Source: Bacillota bacterium
GTDB lineage: Bacteria; Acidobacteriota; Terriglobia; Acidiferrales; UBA7541
Direction of reading: 5' to 3'
DNA length: 33,570 bases
Assembly (NCBI GenBank): GCA_023511565.1
Contig: JAIMBE010000009.1
Coordinates: 1 to 33,570 of the forward strand
A program made the translations under genes and the position numbers. The notes beneath the pieces are model-generated. The model worked only from the letters and a program-made list of their open reading frames with translations. It did no database searches and was not told the origin of the DNA. This document shows, piece after piece, positions 7,533 to 15,641 of the stretch (position 1 is the first letter of the stretch; each line of letters opens with the position of its first letter).

Positions 7533-9302
7533 ATGAAAAAGGTCATTGAGTTGATTCGTGTGTCCACCGAAGCACAGGCTGAAAACGACCGCGCCAGCAT
7601 CCCCGCGCAGCGGGCCATCAACCGACGAACCGCGCAGGCCTACGGGCTGGAGATCGCTCACTCGATTGAGATCGCCGATGTCTCCGGGGCGGCCGTCCTG
7701 CTTGCGCCGGAAATGCAGCAGTTGCTCAAGCTGATCCAGAGCCCAGAGATTCATGGCGTTGTGGCGCGCGAGTTTTCCCGCCTGATGCGCCCGGAGAATT
7801 TCAGCGACTACGCCCTGCTGCAAGCCTTTGTGGACAGCAAGACGATCCTCTACCTGCCGGAAGGCCCGATTGATTTCAACTCCAAGACCGGCAGGCTGAT
7901 GGGCGCGATCCGCGCGGCCATCGCGGGGCTGGAACGTTCCGAATTGCTGGAGCGCAGCTGGACCGCCAAGGAAGAAAGGCGGCGCGCGGGCGCGTGCCCT
8001 TCGGGGCATATCACCTGGCCGTATGGCGTGGGCTTCAGCAAGGAAGCGGGCTGGCACTACAAACCCGAAGCCGAGAAGGTGCGTGAAGCCTTCCGGCTGT
8101 TTTTGAGCGGCGTCACCTGCTACAGCGAGTTGTCGCGCAAGTCGGGTATTCCGCGCAGTGCGTTGCCGATCATCCTGCGCAACCCGATCTACACGGGCTG
8201 GCGCGTGTATGACCAGCGGCGCGACATGTCCCCCGGTGCTGTGCGAGTCCGAGACGGCGGCCGTCAGGGCGACCGCCGCAAGGCCCTGCGCACACCGGAC
8301 GAAATCATCCGCGTGCGCGTGATCGAAGAGCCGCTGATCAGCCAGGCGGACTTCAACCGCGCGCAGAAGATGGTCGAGGCCAAGCGGCAGCGGGGCAGCC
8401 GGGCGCGCGTGGAGACGCGGCGGAAGTTCACCTACGGCGGCTTTCTGCGCTGCGCCGCGTGCCAGCTTCTGATCTACAGCCAGAGCAGCCACAGGGGAAA
8501 GCTCTTCGACTACTACGTCTGCAAGGGCCGCCAGTATCTCCACACCTGCCAGACGCTTTACATGCGCCGCGAGAAACTCGAAGAGAAGCTGGACTTCCTG
8601 CTGGCCGTGCGGCTGACCGACAACGGCTTCTTGCAGGAGATCGTGGGCGAACAGGAGCGACGCCGGAATCAGGGCGGCAGCCAGGCGCGGATGGCGCGGC
8701 TTCAGGCGCAGATCACGGGCCTGCGCGAGAAGCAGCAGCGCGTGCTGGACGCCTACTTCGAGGGTGTGATCAACGTGGACGACCGGAACCGCAGGCTGGA
8801 AGCCGTCGAGCGCGATCTGAAGCTGGCGCAGACGGCGCTGCTGCGCGAAGCGCCTACGCCGCAGGTGACGGCTGAGGAGCTATCGCAATTGTTCCAGCCG
8901 TTCTCGGACTGGCGGTTGCTGGCACTGGAAGACAAGCGAAGGATTCTGGCAGCGGTGGTGCCGGAAATTCACGTGGCAGACTACACGGTGAAAGCCATCT
9001 GTATGATTCTGCCGCACGGAGGGAAGGTAGTCAGGCCGGTGGGGTTTAGCAGATTGGAGAGCCGCCGCTGTGCGGTTCTGTCTTTGCAGCCTGTATTTCC
9101 CGCGATAGAATTGTGCGCCGATGGGCGTTTCCATCCCCGAAGCCTTCAACATAGCAGAGTATTTTCTGGATCGGCCGGCACGCGAGCACCCGCAGCGCCT
9201 GGCCATTCGTGGCGATGCGGCTGCGGTTCGGTACGGGGAGCTGGCCGGTTGGGCCAACCGCTTCGGCAATGCGCTGCGCAGCACGGGCTGTCAACCGGGT
9301 GA
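7533..9302 (+). CDS. Large serine recombinase (integrase), C-terminus running into neighbouring gene
   Basis: Site-specific recombinase of the resolvase/invertase superfamily. The N-terminal catalytic domain has the nucleophile in IRVST (S11), SIPAQR, and an active-site Arg segment REFSRLMRP. A recombinase domain follows (about 155-300, with RNPIYTGW), then a zinc ribbon with C307, C310, C330 and C339, and a coiled coil (about 375-440). Recognisable homology ends near residue 505 (nucleotide about 9047, after ILPHGGKVVRPVGF). The frame then stays open to 9302, overlapping the benzoate-CoA ligase gene by 182 bases as its out-of-frame shadow. The last 60 or so residues are therefore not native recombinase sequence; the original stop was probably removed or displaced by integration. 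Start ATG has a weak upstream gaagag. Confidence 0.88.
   Translation: MKKVIELIRVSTEAQAENDRASIPAQRAINRRTAQAYGLEIAHSIEIADVSGAAVLLAPEMQQLLKLIQSPEIHGVVAREFSRLMRPENFSDYALLQAFVDSKTILYLPEGPIDFNSKTGRLMGAIRAAIAGLERSELLERSWTAKEERRRAGACPSGHITWPYGVGFSKEAGWHYKPEAEKVREAFRLFLSGVTCYSELSRKSGIPRSALPIILRNPIYTGWRVYDQRRDMSPGAVRVRDGGRQGDRRKALRTPDEIIRVRVIEEPLISQADFNRAQKMVEAKRQRGSRARVETRRKFTYGGFLRCAACQLLIYSQSSHRGKLFDYYVCKGRQYLHTCQTLYMRREKLEEKLDFLLAVRLTDNGFLQEIVGEQERRRNQGGSQARMARLQAQITGLREKQQRVLDAYFEGVINVDDRNRRLEAVERDLKLAQTALLREAPTPQVTAEELSQLFQPFSDWRLLALEDKRRILAAVVPEIHVADYTVKAICMILPHGGKVVRPVGFSRLESRRCAVLSLQPVFPAIELCADGRFHPRSLQHSRVFSGSAGTRAPAAPGHSWRCGCGSVRGAGRLGQPLRQCAAQHGLSTG
9083..9111 (+). promoter_or_regulatory. 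Candidate promoter of the benzoate-CoA ligase gene
   Basis: TTTGCA (9083-9088), 17-base spacer, TAGAAT (9106-9111). Transcription from it would begin about 9118, leaving almost no leader before the ATG at 9121. It lies within the interval where the element/chromosome junction is expected. Confidence 0.45.
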
Positions 9303-10677
9303 CCGGATGCTGATCGTTCTTCCCGATTCGGCCGAATTCGTGGCCGCGTTTTTCGGGACGGTGAAGATCGGCGCCGTCGCCGTGCCGGTGAATCCGTTCA
9401 CCCGGGCTGGGGACTATGCCTATTACTTGTCCGATTGTGCCCCGCGGGTTGCCGTTGTGCATGCCGTTGCCTTGGCGGAATTCCTGCCGGCCTTGCAGAC
9501 GGCACCACCGGAGCGGCTGGTCGTGGTCGGCGCACAGTGGCCTGTGAGATATGGCGGGCCTGCCGTGACGTGGGAGGAGTGGCTCGGGCAGGCCTCGGAG
9601 TCGTTGGAAGCACACCGCACTTTGGCCACCGATCCTGCGTTTTTTCTCTACACCTCGGGCAGCGGCGGCACTCCCAAGGCCGCGATCCACCAGCACAAAG
9701 ATATGCTGGTGACGACGGAAAGCTACGCCCGCGGTGTGCTCGGCCTGCAGGCCGACGACATCACCTTTTCTGTTTCCAAGCTGTTCTTCGCCTATGGGCT
9801 GGGCAACGGCATGTACTTTCCGTTTGCCGTGGGCGCCCAGACCGTCTATCTGGCCGCGCGACCGCAACCCGAGCTGGTTCTGGAACTCGTTGTCCGGTAT
9901 CGTCCGACCGTGTTCTTCTCCGTCCCCACGTTCTATGCGGCCCTGCTGCGGGCCATTCAGGCGGGTGCGCGAGCGGATTTTTCCTCTGTCCGCATGGCCG
10001 TTTCGGCCGGGGAGGCGCTGCCGGCGGAGCTGTTCGAGCAATTTCAACGGCAGTTCGGCCTGGAGATTCTCGATGGTATCGGTTCGACCGAAATGTTGCA
10101 CATGTTCATCGCGAATCGGCCCGGTGCAGCGCGGCCCGGTACCTGTGGCATCCCGGTGCCGAACTACGAGGCACGCATCGTGGACGAAGCGGGCCGGGAC
10201 GTCCGCCCCGGTGAGATCGGCAGCCTGTGGGTGCGCGGCGCGAGCGCCTTCGCCGGTTACTGGAACAAGCCGGAGCTAACGGCGCGCAACCGGGTGGGCG
10301 ACTGGGTCGTCACCGGAGACAAATTTTTCCGCGATGCCGATGGTTACTACCACTACTGCGGTCGAACGGACGACATGATGAAAGTTTCCGGCATGTGGGT
10401 GGCGCCGGCAGAGGTGGAAAATGCCTTGCTGGGCCATCCCGATGTGGCCGAAGCAGCCGTCGTGGGGAAGAACGATCACGGTCTGACGCATCCGGTGGCT
10501 TTTGTGGTGCTTCGTGCCGGCGTTGCCCCGTCGCGTGAGCTGCCGCAACAGTTGCAGGCGTTCGTCCGCGCGCGCCTGGCGTCCTACAAAGTTCCCCAAC
10601 AGATCCACTTCGTCACTGAGCTGCCCAAGACCGCAACCGGCAAGATTCAGCGCTATCGGCTCCGCGAGCAGGCGTAA
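9121..10677 (+). CDS. Benzoate-CoA ligase family protein (AMP-forming aryl/acyl-CoA synthetase)
   Basis: Activates a carboxylic acid, by family probably benzoate or a related aromatic acid, to its CoA thioester through an acyl-adenylate. The 518 residues match the usual length. Visible adenylate-forming motifs: phosphate loop TSGSGGTPKA (178-187), GSTEMLH, VVTGDKF, the hinge GRTDDMMKVSGMWVAPAEVE, and the catalytic Lys in TATGKIQR (K508). The N-terminal FNIAEYFLDRP is typical of the benzoate-CoA ligase group and supports the ATG at 9121. There is no Shine-Dalgarno, and a -10-like TAGAAT ends 9 bases before the ATG, so the mRNA may be leaderless. No ring-reducing or box-pathway genes are in the window, so the substrate is not settled. 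Confidence 0.85.
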   Translation: MGVSIPEAFNIAEYFLDRPAREHPQRLAIRGDAAAVRYGELAGWANRFGNALRSTGCQPGDRMLIVLPDSAEFVAAFFGTVKIGAVAVPVNPFTRAGDYAYYLSDCAPRVAVVHAVALAEFLPALQTAPPERLVVVGAQWPVRYGGPAVTWEEWLGQASESLEAHRTLATDPAFFLYTSGSGGTPKAAIHQHKDMLVTTESYARGVLGLQADDITFSVSKLFFAYGLGNGMYFPFAVGAQTVYLAARPQPELVLELVVRYRPTVFFSVPTFYAALLRAIQAGARADFSSVRMAVSAGEALPAELFEQFQRQFGLEILDGIGSTEMLHMFIANRPGAARPGTCGIPVPNYEARIVDEAGRDVRPGEIGSLWVRGASAFAGYWNKPELTARNRVGDWVVTGDKFFRDADGYYHYCGRTDDMMKVSGMWVAPAEVENALLGHPDVAEAAVVGKNDHGLTHPVAFVVLRAGVAPSRELPQQLQAFVRARLASYKVPQQIHFVTELPKTATGKIQRYRLREQA

Positions 10678-10791
10678 CCCAGCGGCGGGACAGAAGCCAC
10701 GGCGGGGTGGGGTCGCCCTTCGCCCACGGTCGGGTGCCGAACCGATTCTGGGCCAAGAGACAATTTGGCTGTTTTCCCTGCGCAAATTCGG

Positions 10792-10799
10792 TATATATT
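10792..10799 (+). promoter_or_regulatory. AT-rich -10 region of the MocR gene
   Basis: TATATATT in a GC-rich surrounding, 20 bases before the ATG at 10819, offers overlapping -10 candidates. A TTGGCT at 10765-10770 is too far for a standard spacer. MocR proteins often control their own promoter. Confidence 0.4.
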
Positions 10800-10818
10800 G
10801 GTCTGTGAGATAAGGCCA

Positions 10819-12372
10819 ATGTTGCCGCTGCGACTGCAGCCCGGAAGTCACGTCCCCCTCTACATCCAGATTCGCGATCAGGTGCGTGCCCTGGTCGTTT
10901 CCGGGGCGCTGCGGCCGGGCGATCGCATCCCGGCGAGCCGCGAGCTGGCCCGGCAACTGGGCGTGCACCGCACGACCGTGGCCAATGCCTACGCGGAGCT
11001 GGAAGCCGAAGGGCTGATCCACGGGCACGTGGGCCGGGGGACCTTCATCACCGGGGCCGCCACTGGGGCGCACCGGCCCCCGACGCCGGCAACAACGACA
11101 GCGGGCAGCGACGGCGTGCGCTGGGAATCGCTGTTCGCCGATGAACGCGGCGAAGAAACCTTGAGCCGGCTGCTGCCGCAGATTCCCCATGGCGCAATCT
11201 CCTTCCTCGCCGCAAAACCCTCAGCCGAGCACTTTCCGTTGGACGAGCTGCGCGCCTGTGCACAAGCGGTTCTGCGCAACGACGGTCGGAGGATCCTCCA
11301 GCTGGGCTCTTCGGATGGGTACGAACCGTTGCGGCGGGCCCTGTTCGAGTTTCTCTGTAGCGAGGGGCTGGCCGCGCGCGAAGAGCAATTGCTGATCACC
11401 GATGGCGGCCAGCAGTCGTTGGACCTCCTCTGCAAAGCCTTTCTGCGTCCGGGCGATGCGGTGCTGATGGAAAATCCCACCTATCCGGGAGCCATCGCCA
11501 TCTTTGCGAGCGCTCGCGTGCGCACAATCGGCGTTCCGGTTCGTGGCACCGGTGACGACCGCGAGGCCCCGATGGCCGAGCCCGGCCTGGACATCGGTGC
11601 GCTGGAAGCTGCGCTGGTGCAGAATCGTGCGAAACTGATTCTGCTGACGCCGGATTTTCAAAACCCGACCGGCACAACCCTGTCCTTGGCGGCACGCCGT
11701 CAAGTGCTCGAATTGGCGGCGCGGTATCAGGTGCCCGTGGTCGAAGATCACATCTATGCGCGGCTCCGTTTTGCCGGACCACCACTGCCTTCCCTGAAGG
11801 CGCTGGACCGTGCTGGGATGGTGATTCAACTCGACAGTTTTTCCAAAGTCGGTTTTCCCGGCCTGCGCGTCGGCTGGTGCCTGGCTCCGGAACGTGTGAT
11901 CGAGCGGTTGCGGCTCGTCAAGCAGATTACCGATTTGCACACCGACCAGCTTGCGCAGGCCGTGCTGGCTGAATTTACGCGCCGGGGGTGGTTTGCCAAA
12001 CATCTGGCGCGGATGTGTAAGGTGTACGCCGCACGGCTGGCGGCACTGGAAGCCGCCCTGGAACGTCATATGCCCGATGGAGTGCAGTGGACGCGTCCGC
12101 AGGGTGGCATGTGCGTTTGGGTGACGCTGCCGCCTGGATTGGATTCAAGTGAACTGCTCATGCACACCCGGGAACGTGGGGTTCTGTTTGCCCCGGGGCG
12201 CTATTTCTTCTTCCAGAACCCGCAGCCGAACACGTTGCGCCTGGGTTTTGCTGCGGTGGAGGAACGCAAAATTGCGCGTGGCGTCGCCGTGCTGGGCGAC
12301 GTCCTGCGCCGGAAGATGCGCCGGCAAGAGCGCGGTCGGTGGGAGAACAGCTCCCGCGTGTCGTTGGTCTGA
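10819..12372 (+). CDS. MocR/GntR-family regulator with aminotransferase domain, probable PdxR
   Basis: A transcription regulator of 517 residues. An N-terminal winged helix of GntR type (about 8-78: PLYIQIRDQVRALVVSG, ASRELARQLGVHRTTV, GRGTFI) is fused to a fold-type I aminotransferase-like domain that binds pyridoxal phosphate, with the PLP lysine in SFSKVGFPG (K343) and NPTYPG and TPDFQNPTGT conserved. The ATG at 10819 is preferred over one 54 bases upstream, which would lie in the AT-rich promoter region. MocR proteins next to pdxS/pdxT are PdxR regulators of vitamin B6 synthesis in other bacteria. Here the gene is co-directional with pdxS and pdxT, two genes upstream, so PdxR is the likely role. 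Regulation of the benzoate-CoA ligase upstream is an alternative. Confidence 0.85.
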   Translation: MLPLRLQPGSHVPLYIQIRDQVRALVVSGALRPGDRIPASRELARQLGVHRTTVANAYAELEAEGLIHGHVGRGTFITGAATGAHRPPTPATTTAGSDGVRWESLFADERGEETLSRLLPQIPHGAISFLAAKPSAEHFPLDELRACAQAVLRNDGRRILQLGSSDGYEPLRRALFEFLCSEGLAAREEQLLITDGGQQSLDLLCKAFLRPGDAVLMENPTYPGAIAIFASARVRTIGVPVRGTGDDREAPMAEPGLDIGALEAALVQNRAKLILLTPDFQNPTGTTLSLAARRQVLELAARYQVPVVEDHIYARLRFAGPPLPSLKALDRAGMVIQLDSFSKVGFPGLRVGWCLAPERVIERLRLVKQITDLHTDQLAQAVLAEFTRRGWFAKHLARMCKVYAARLAALEAALERHMPDGVQWTRPQGGMCVWVTLPPGLDSSELLMHTRERGVLFAPGRYFFFQNPQPNTLRLGFAAVEERKIARGVAVLGDVLRRKMRRQERGRWENSSRVSLV

Positions 12373-12400
12373 CGCGGTCGCGGTACGGGAGGGTCACACC

Positions 12401-12910
12401 ATGGTTGACCATCAGAACGACGGCGTTGCGCCCGGCCTGACGCCACTGCTGCCGCGCCCGGAAAACTGGTGTTTCGGGTGCGGGGGTGCCAACCACCGGG
12501 GCATGCAGCTCATATTTGCGCGGGACGATGCCCGCCGGCGGATTGTGGGCCGGTTCACGCTGGGTGCAGAGTATCAGGGCGGCCCCGGGTTTCTGCACGG
12601 CGGGATCATCGCTACGATCCTCGATGAAGCCATGGGGAAGGTGAACCGGTTCCATGACCTGCGTGCAGTTACAGCGGAGCTGCGGGTGGAATATCTCCGC
12701 CCGGTGCCCGTCGGCGAAGAGGTTGTTGTGGAAGCCTTCGGCGTGCAGCGGAGCGGGCGAAACCTGATCCACGCAGCCGAGCTTCGCAGCTGCACGGGGC
12801 AGTTGCTGGCACGCGGCCGTGCCCGTTTCGTTGTCGTGGACGACGCCCACGACCGGCAAACACCGCGGGCGCCGAAACCCACTGAGGAGCAGACAGGGAG
12901 GCAGGTATGA
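12401..12910 (+). CDS. PaaI/4HBT-family hotdog thioesterase
   Basis: A 169-residue protein from the ATG at 12401, which has a strong Shine-Dalgarno (gggaggg) at seven-base spacing. The N-terminal signature [17 protein letters not shown] (C24, C27) and the hotdog helix motif [16 protein letters not shown] (H66, D75, E76) identify the PaaI/4HBT acyl-CoA thioesterase superfamily. It would hydrolyse acyl- or aryl-CoA thioesters in the cytosol. The stop overlaps the pdxS start in an ATGA, which indicates translational coupling. Its acyl substrate is unknown. Whether it serves the benzoate-CoA ligase two genes upstream or vitamin B6 metabolism cannot be told from sequence. Confidence 0.85.
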   Translation: MVDHQNDGVAPGLTPLLPRPENWCFGCGGANHRGMQLIFARDDARRRIVGRFTLGAEYQGGPGFLHGGIIATILDEAMGKVNRFHDLRAVTAELRVEYLRPVPVGEEVVVEAFGVQRSGRNLIHAAELRSCTGQLLARGRARFVVVDDAHDRQTPRAPKPTEEQTGRQV

Positions 12911-13797
12911 ACTTCATGGAAAGCAACACTTGGCGGGTCAAGGTGGGCCTGGCCGAGATGCTGAAGGGCGGCGTGATCATGGACGTCACCAACGTCGAGC
13001 AGGCCCAGATCGCCGAGCGCGCTGGTGCCTGCGCTGTGATGGCGCTGGAGCGGGTGCCCGCCGACATCCGCAAAGAGGGCGGAGTGGCGCGGATGGCTTC
13101 ACCGAAAATCATCCGCGAGATCATGGCCGCCGTCTCCATTCCGGTCATGGCCAAGGTGCGCATCGGCCATTTTGCCGAAGCCCAGGTGCTGGAGGCCCTG
13201 GAGGTGGATTTCATCGATGAAAGCGAGGTGCTCACCCCGGCCGATGAACCGCACCACATCTGGAAGCACGATTTCAAGGTGCCGTTTGTCTGCGGCGCGC
13301 GGAATCTGGGGGAAGCGCTGCGGCGGATTGCCGAAGGCGCGGCCATGATCCGCACCAAGGGCGAGGCGGGTTCGGGAAACATCGTCGAGGCGGTGCGCCA
13401 CCTGCGCGCAATCACCAGTGAGATTCAGCGGCTGACCACGCTGCGGCACGAGGCCCTGGTCCACGCGGCCAAGGAACTGCAGGCGCCGCTCGAGCTGGTC
13501 GAGTGGGTGGCACGGAACGGACGGCTGCCGGTGCCGAATTTTTCGGCCGGGGGCATTGCCACACCGGCCGATGCGGCCCTGGTGATGCAGCTCGGGGCGG
13601 AGGCGGTTTTTGTCGGGTCTGGAATTTTCAAGTCCGAAGACCCAGAGCTGCGCGCACGGGCGATCGTCAAAGCCACCACGCACTACAACAATCCGAAAGT
13701 GGTGCTGGAAGCCTCCGAAGAGTTGGGCGAGGCCATGAAGGGCCTTGACGTCCGGCAACTGGAAGAAAAGGAGCTGCTGCAAACGCGGGGCTGGTAG
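12907..13797 (+). CDS. pdxS: Pyridoxal 5'-phosphate synthase subunit PdxS
   Basis: Builds pyridoxal 5'-phosphate from ribose 5-phosphate, glyceraldehyde 3-phosphate and ammonia in the DXP-independent pathway, as the (beta/alpha)8 synthase of a PdxS12/PdxT12 complex. The 296 residues are full length and highly conserved: D26 in [12 protein letters not shown], the Schiff-base lysine K83 in [10 protein letters not shown], the second lysine K151 in [11 protein letters not shown], and the [14 protein letters not shown] phosphate site. Its start lies in an ATGA overlap with the thioesterase stop, and pdxT follows 35 bases downstream. The MocR regulator encoded upstream binds the pathway's product, suggesting feedback control. 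Confidence 0.98.
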   Translation: MNFMESNTWRVKVGLAEMLKGGVIMDVTNVEQAQIAERAGACAVMALERVPADIRKEGGVARMASPKIIREIMAAVSIPVMAKVRIGHFAEAQVLEALEVDFIDESEVLTPADEPHHIWKHDFKVPFVCGARNLGEALRRIAEGAAMIRTKGEAGSGNIVEAVRHLRAITSEIQRLTTLRHEALVHAAKELQAPLELVEWVARNGRLPVPNFSAGGIATPADAALVMQLGAEAVFVGSGIFKSEDPELRARAIVKATTHYNNPKVVLEASEELGEAMKGLDVRQLEEKELLQTRGW

Positions 13798-13832
13798 CCG
13801 AAGTTGCGGGTGCTCGGAACAAAGGAGACGCC

Positions 13833-14405
13833 ATGAAGGTCGGCATTCTGGCTCTGCAGGGCGATTTTGAAGCCCATGCGAAGATGCTGGCCCGGCTCGG
13901 GGTCGAACCCAGATTCGTACGCACGGTTGCCGAATTGACAGGCCTGGCGGCACTGGTTCTGCCCGGCGGGGAAAGCACCACGCACCTGAAGTTCCTGCGC
14001 GAAGAAGGTTTGTGGGATCCGATTCGCCAGTTTGCTGAGTCCGGTGGAGCGCTGTTGGGCACCTGTGCCGGTGCGATCCTGCTGGCCCGCGAGGTAAAAA
14101 ATCCGTCGCAGGAATCGCTGGGTCTGGCCGACCTGACGGTGGTCCGCAATGCCTATGGCCGTCAGTTGGCGAGCGAGATTCGCTTCGGTCCGACGAAACT
14201 CCGTGCCGGGCCGCTGCAGATGGTGTTTATCCGCGCGCCCATCATTGAGCGGGTCGGACCCGGCGTGGAGGTTCTGGCCGAGTGCGACGGTCGGCCGGTC
14301 CTGGTGCGCGACGGGCGTGTGCTTGCTGCCACGTTTCACCCGGAGCTGACCGACGACCCAACCGTGCACGAAGCGTTCTTGAAACTCGCCCGCAATGGCT
14401 CCTGA
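13833..14405 (+). CDS. pdxT: Pyridoxal 5'-phosphate synthase glutaminase subunit PdxT
   Basis: Class I glutamine amidotransferase that hydrolyses glutamine and channels ammonia to PdxS. The 190 residues carry the N-terminal VGILALQGDFEAH, the oxyanion PGGESTT loop, the nucleophile in GTCAG (C78) and the catalytic H169/E171 in FHPEL. The ATG has a strong Shine-Dalgarno (aaaggag) at five-base spacing. It lies 35 bases after pdxS and 3 bases before the phosphatase-like gene, consistent with one transcript. Confidence 0.98.
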   Translation: MKVGILALQGDFEAHAKMLARLGVEPRFVRTVAELTGLAALVLPGGESTTHLKFLREEGLWDPIRQFAESGGALLGTCAGAILLAREVKNPSQESLGLADLTVVRNAYGRQLASEIRFGPTKLRAGPLQMVFIRAPIIERVGPGVEVLAECDGRPVLVRDGRVLAATFHPELTDDPTVHEAFLKLARNGS

Positions 14406-14408
14406 ACC

Positions 14409-14855
14409 ATGAGCCCGCCGCGCAAAACAAAAGTTCTGTTCGTCTGTGTGGGCAATTCGTGCCGGAGCCAGATGGCAGAGGCCTTTGCCCGCCACCGCCA
14501 TGCCGATGTGCTGGCTCCGGCGAGCGCGGGCCTCAGCCCGCTCGGTCACATCGCTGAGCCCACGCGTCAGGTGATGGCCGAAAAGGGTTGTCCTGTAGAT
14601 GGGCAGTACTCGAAAGGCTTGCCGGAAAACGCCGGTGAGTTCGACGGCCTGATTGTGAACATGACGGGCCGGCCCGGCCTACGGCTGTTTCCCGGAGCGC
14701 GCGTGCTCGACTGGGACGTGGACGATCCGTTCGGCGATGACCTCGCCGTGTACCGTCGCGTTCGCGACGAAATCGAGCGGCTCGTGGAACGGCTGGCGCA
14801 CTCGCTGCGCCAGCCCCAGCAGTCCCCCACCGGCGCGCCCCCCACCCCGATGTAA
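14409..14855 (+). CDS. Low-molecular-weight phosphatase / ArsC-like protein
   Basis: A 148-residue protein of the low-molecular-weight protein tyrosine phosphatase superfamily. The P-loop is C-x5-R with C13 and R19 (VCVGNSCRSQMAEAFA), which is closer to the thioredoxin-coupled arsenate reductases than to typical tyrosine phosphatases. The DPFGDD segment supplies the likely general-acid region. The resolving cysteine pair used by thioredoxin-coupled ArsC enzymes is not visible; only C13, C18 and C60 are present. It begins 3 bases after the pdxT stop, so it is probably translated from the same mRNA. It has no arsenical pump or ArsR gene beside it. Phosphatase or arsenate-reductase-like, role unknown. 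Confidence 0.8.
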   Translation: MSPPRKTKVLFVCVGNSCRSQMAEAFARHRHADVLAPASAGLSPLGHIAEPTRQVMAEKGCPVDGQYSKGLPENAGEFDGLIVNMTGRPGLRLFPGARVLDWDVDDPFGDDLAVYRRVRDEIERLVERLAHSLRQPQQSPTGAPPTPM

Positions 14856-14883
14856 GGCCTGCGCCCCGGCCGGCCAATTCCAC

Positions 14884-14889
14884 TATAAT
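14884..14889 (+). promoter_or_regulatory. Consensus -10 element of the DtxR-family gene
   Basis: A perfect TATAAT overlaps the first upstream ATG (14888-14890), so that ATG would not be in the mRNA. Translation is expected from the GTG at 14906. No consensus -35 is seen. Confidence 0.5.
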
Positions 14890-14905
14890 GGGGCGAGGAG
14901 GCAGA

Positions 14906-15580
14906 GTGCACCGCGAGAAAACTAGCGTCTCCCGCGAAGACTACCTGAAGGCCATCTGGGGATTCATCCAGGAAGAACAGACACCGATCGCGGCGCGTCT
15001 GGCCGAGGAGTTGGACGTGACGCCCCCGGCGGTGGCCGCAGCGCTGAAACGGATGGCGCGCGACGGCTATCTGCGTGTGCGGGACGACGGGGTCATCCAG
15101 TTGACATCCAAAGGCCGGGCGATCGCCGACAAACTCGTTTTGCGTCATCGGCTGGTCGAAAAGTTGTTGATCGAAGTGATCGGAGTGAAATGGTCCAAAG
15201 TGCATGAAGAAGCGGAACGGCTCGAGCACGGCATCTCAGAGGAAGTGGCTCAGTTGCTGCTGAAGCGCTTCGGGCCCGACAGCACCTGTCCGCACGGTGT
15301 CCCGCTGCGTGGAGGCATGGCCAAGTTGCGTCGCCAGAACGATGCCGTGCGACTTTCCGAGGTGCAGCCGGGCGAACGTGTCGAAATCCTCCGCGTCTAT
15401 GAAAAGGACCCAAAGTTTTTGGAATTCGTCGAATCCCGGCAGCTCCGCCCGGGCGCCCGGGCACGCGTGCTCCGGCGCGAGTACGACGAAACGATTACTC
15501 TAGCTGTGGGTAAACGCCGCATCTATCTCGGCCAACCTGCAACCTCCCGCATCTGGGTGCGACGGTTCTCTCCGGCCTGA
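14906..15580 (+). CDS. DtxR/MntR-family metal-dependent regulator with FeoA-like domain
   Basis: A 224-residue regulator: winged helix (about 5-70, with SREDYLKAIW and VTPPAVAAALKRM), dimerisation/metal domain (71-140, with H81, H100, E104, E107, H108 and CPHG at 128-131), and an SH3/FeoA-like C-terminal domain (145-222). E104/E107/H108 align with the glutamate-containing MntR-type site rather than the cysteine-containing DtxR site, but the MntR E11 equivalent is a Lys (K15), so the metal is uncertain between Mn and Fe. I chose the GTG at 14906: it has ggagg five bases upstream, while the ATG at 14888 falls inside a perfect TATAAT. No metal transporter gene is adjacent. Confidence 0.87.
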   Translation: MHREKTSVSREDYLKAIWGFIQEEQTPIAARLAEELDVTPPAVAAALKRMARDGYLRVRDDGVIQLTSKGRAIADKLVLRHRLVEKLLIEVIGVKWSKVHEEAERLEHGISEEVAQLLLKRFGPDSTCPHGVPLRGGMAKLRRQNDAVRLSEVQPGERVEILRVYEKDPKFLEFVESRQLRPGARARVLRREYDETITLAVGKRRIYLGQPATSRIWVRRFSPA

Positions 15581-15621
15581 TTCCCGCCCGGATGGGCTCA
15601 GTCCGAAACGGAAGCCTGCGG

Positions 15622-15641
15622 GCCGGCGCCGCGGCGCCGGC
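15622..15641. terminator. 20-bp perfect GC palindrome after the DtxR-family gene
   Basis: A fully self-complementary 20-bp sequence made only of G and C, 42 bases after the regulator stop and directly before a TTGAAA -35 candidate. Followed by a weak TT-GAAATTT. It could be an intrinsic terminator or an operator at the molybdenum hydroxylase promoter. Confidence 0.5.

Noticed and set aside
7209..8543. 444-residue - strand open frame
   Set aside because: It lies antisense to the serine recombinase and has the Arg/Ala/His-rich composition of a GC-rich shadow frame.
1..9120. Both attachment sites of the element inside the window
   Set aside because: No direct repeat partner of the 9,030-9,120 region was seen by eye, and the phage genes continue past the left edge.
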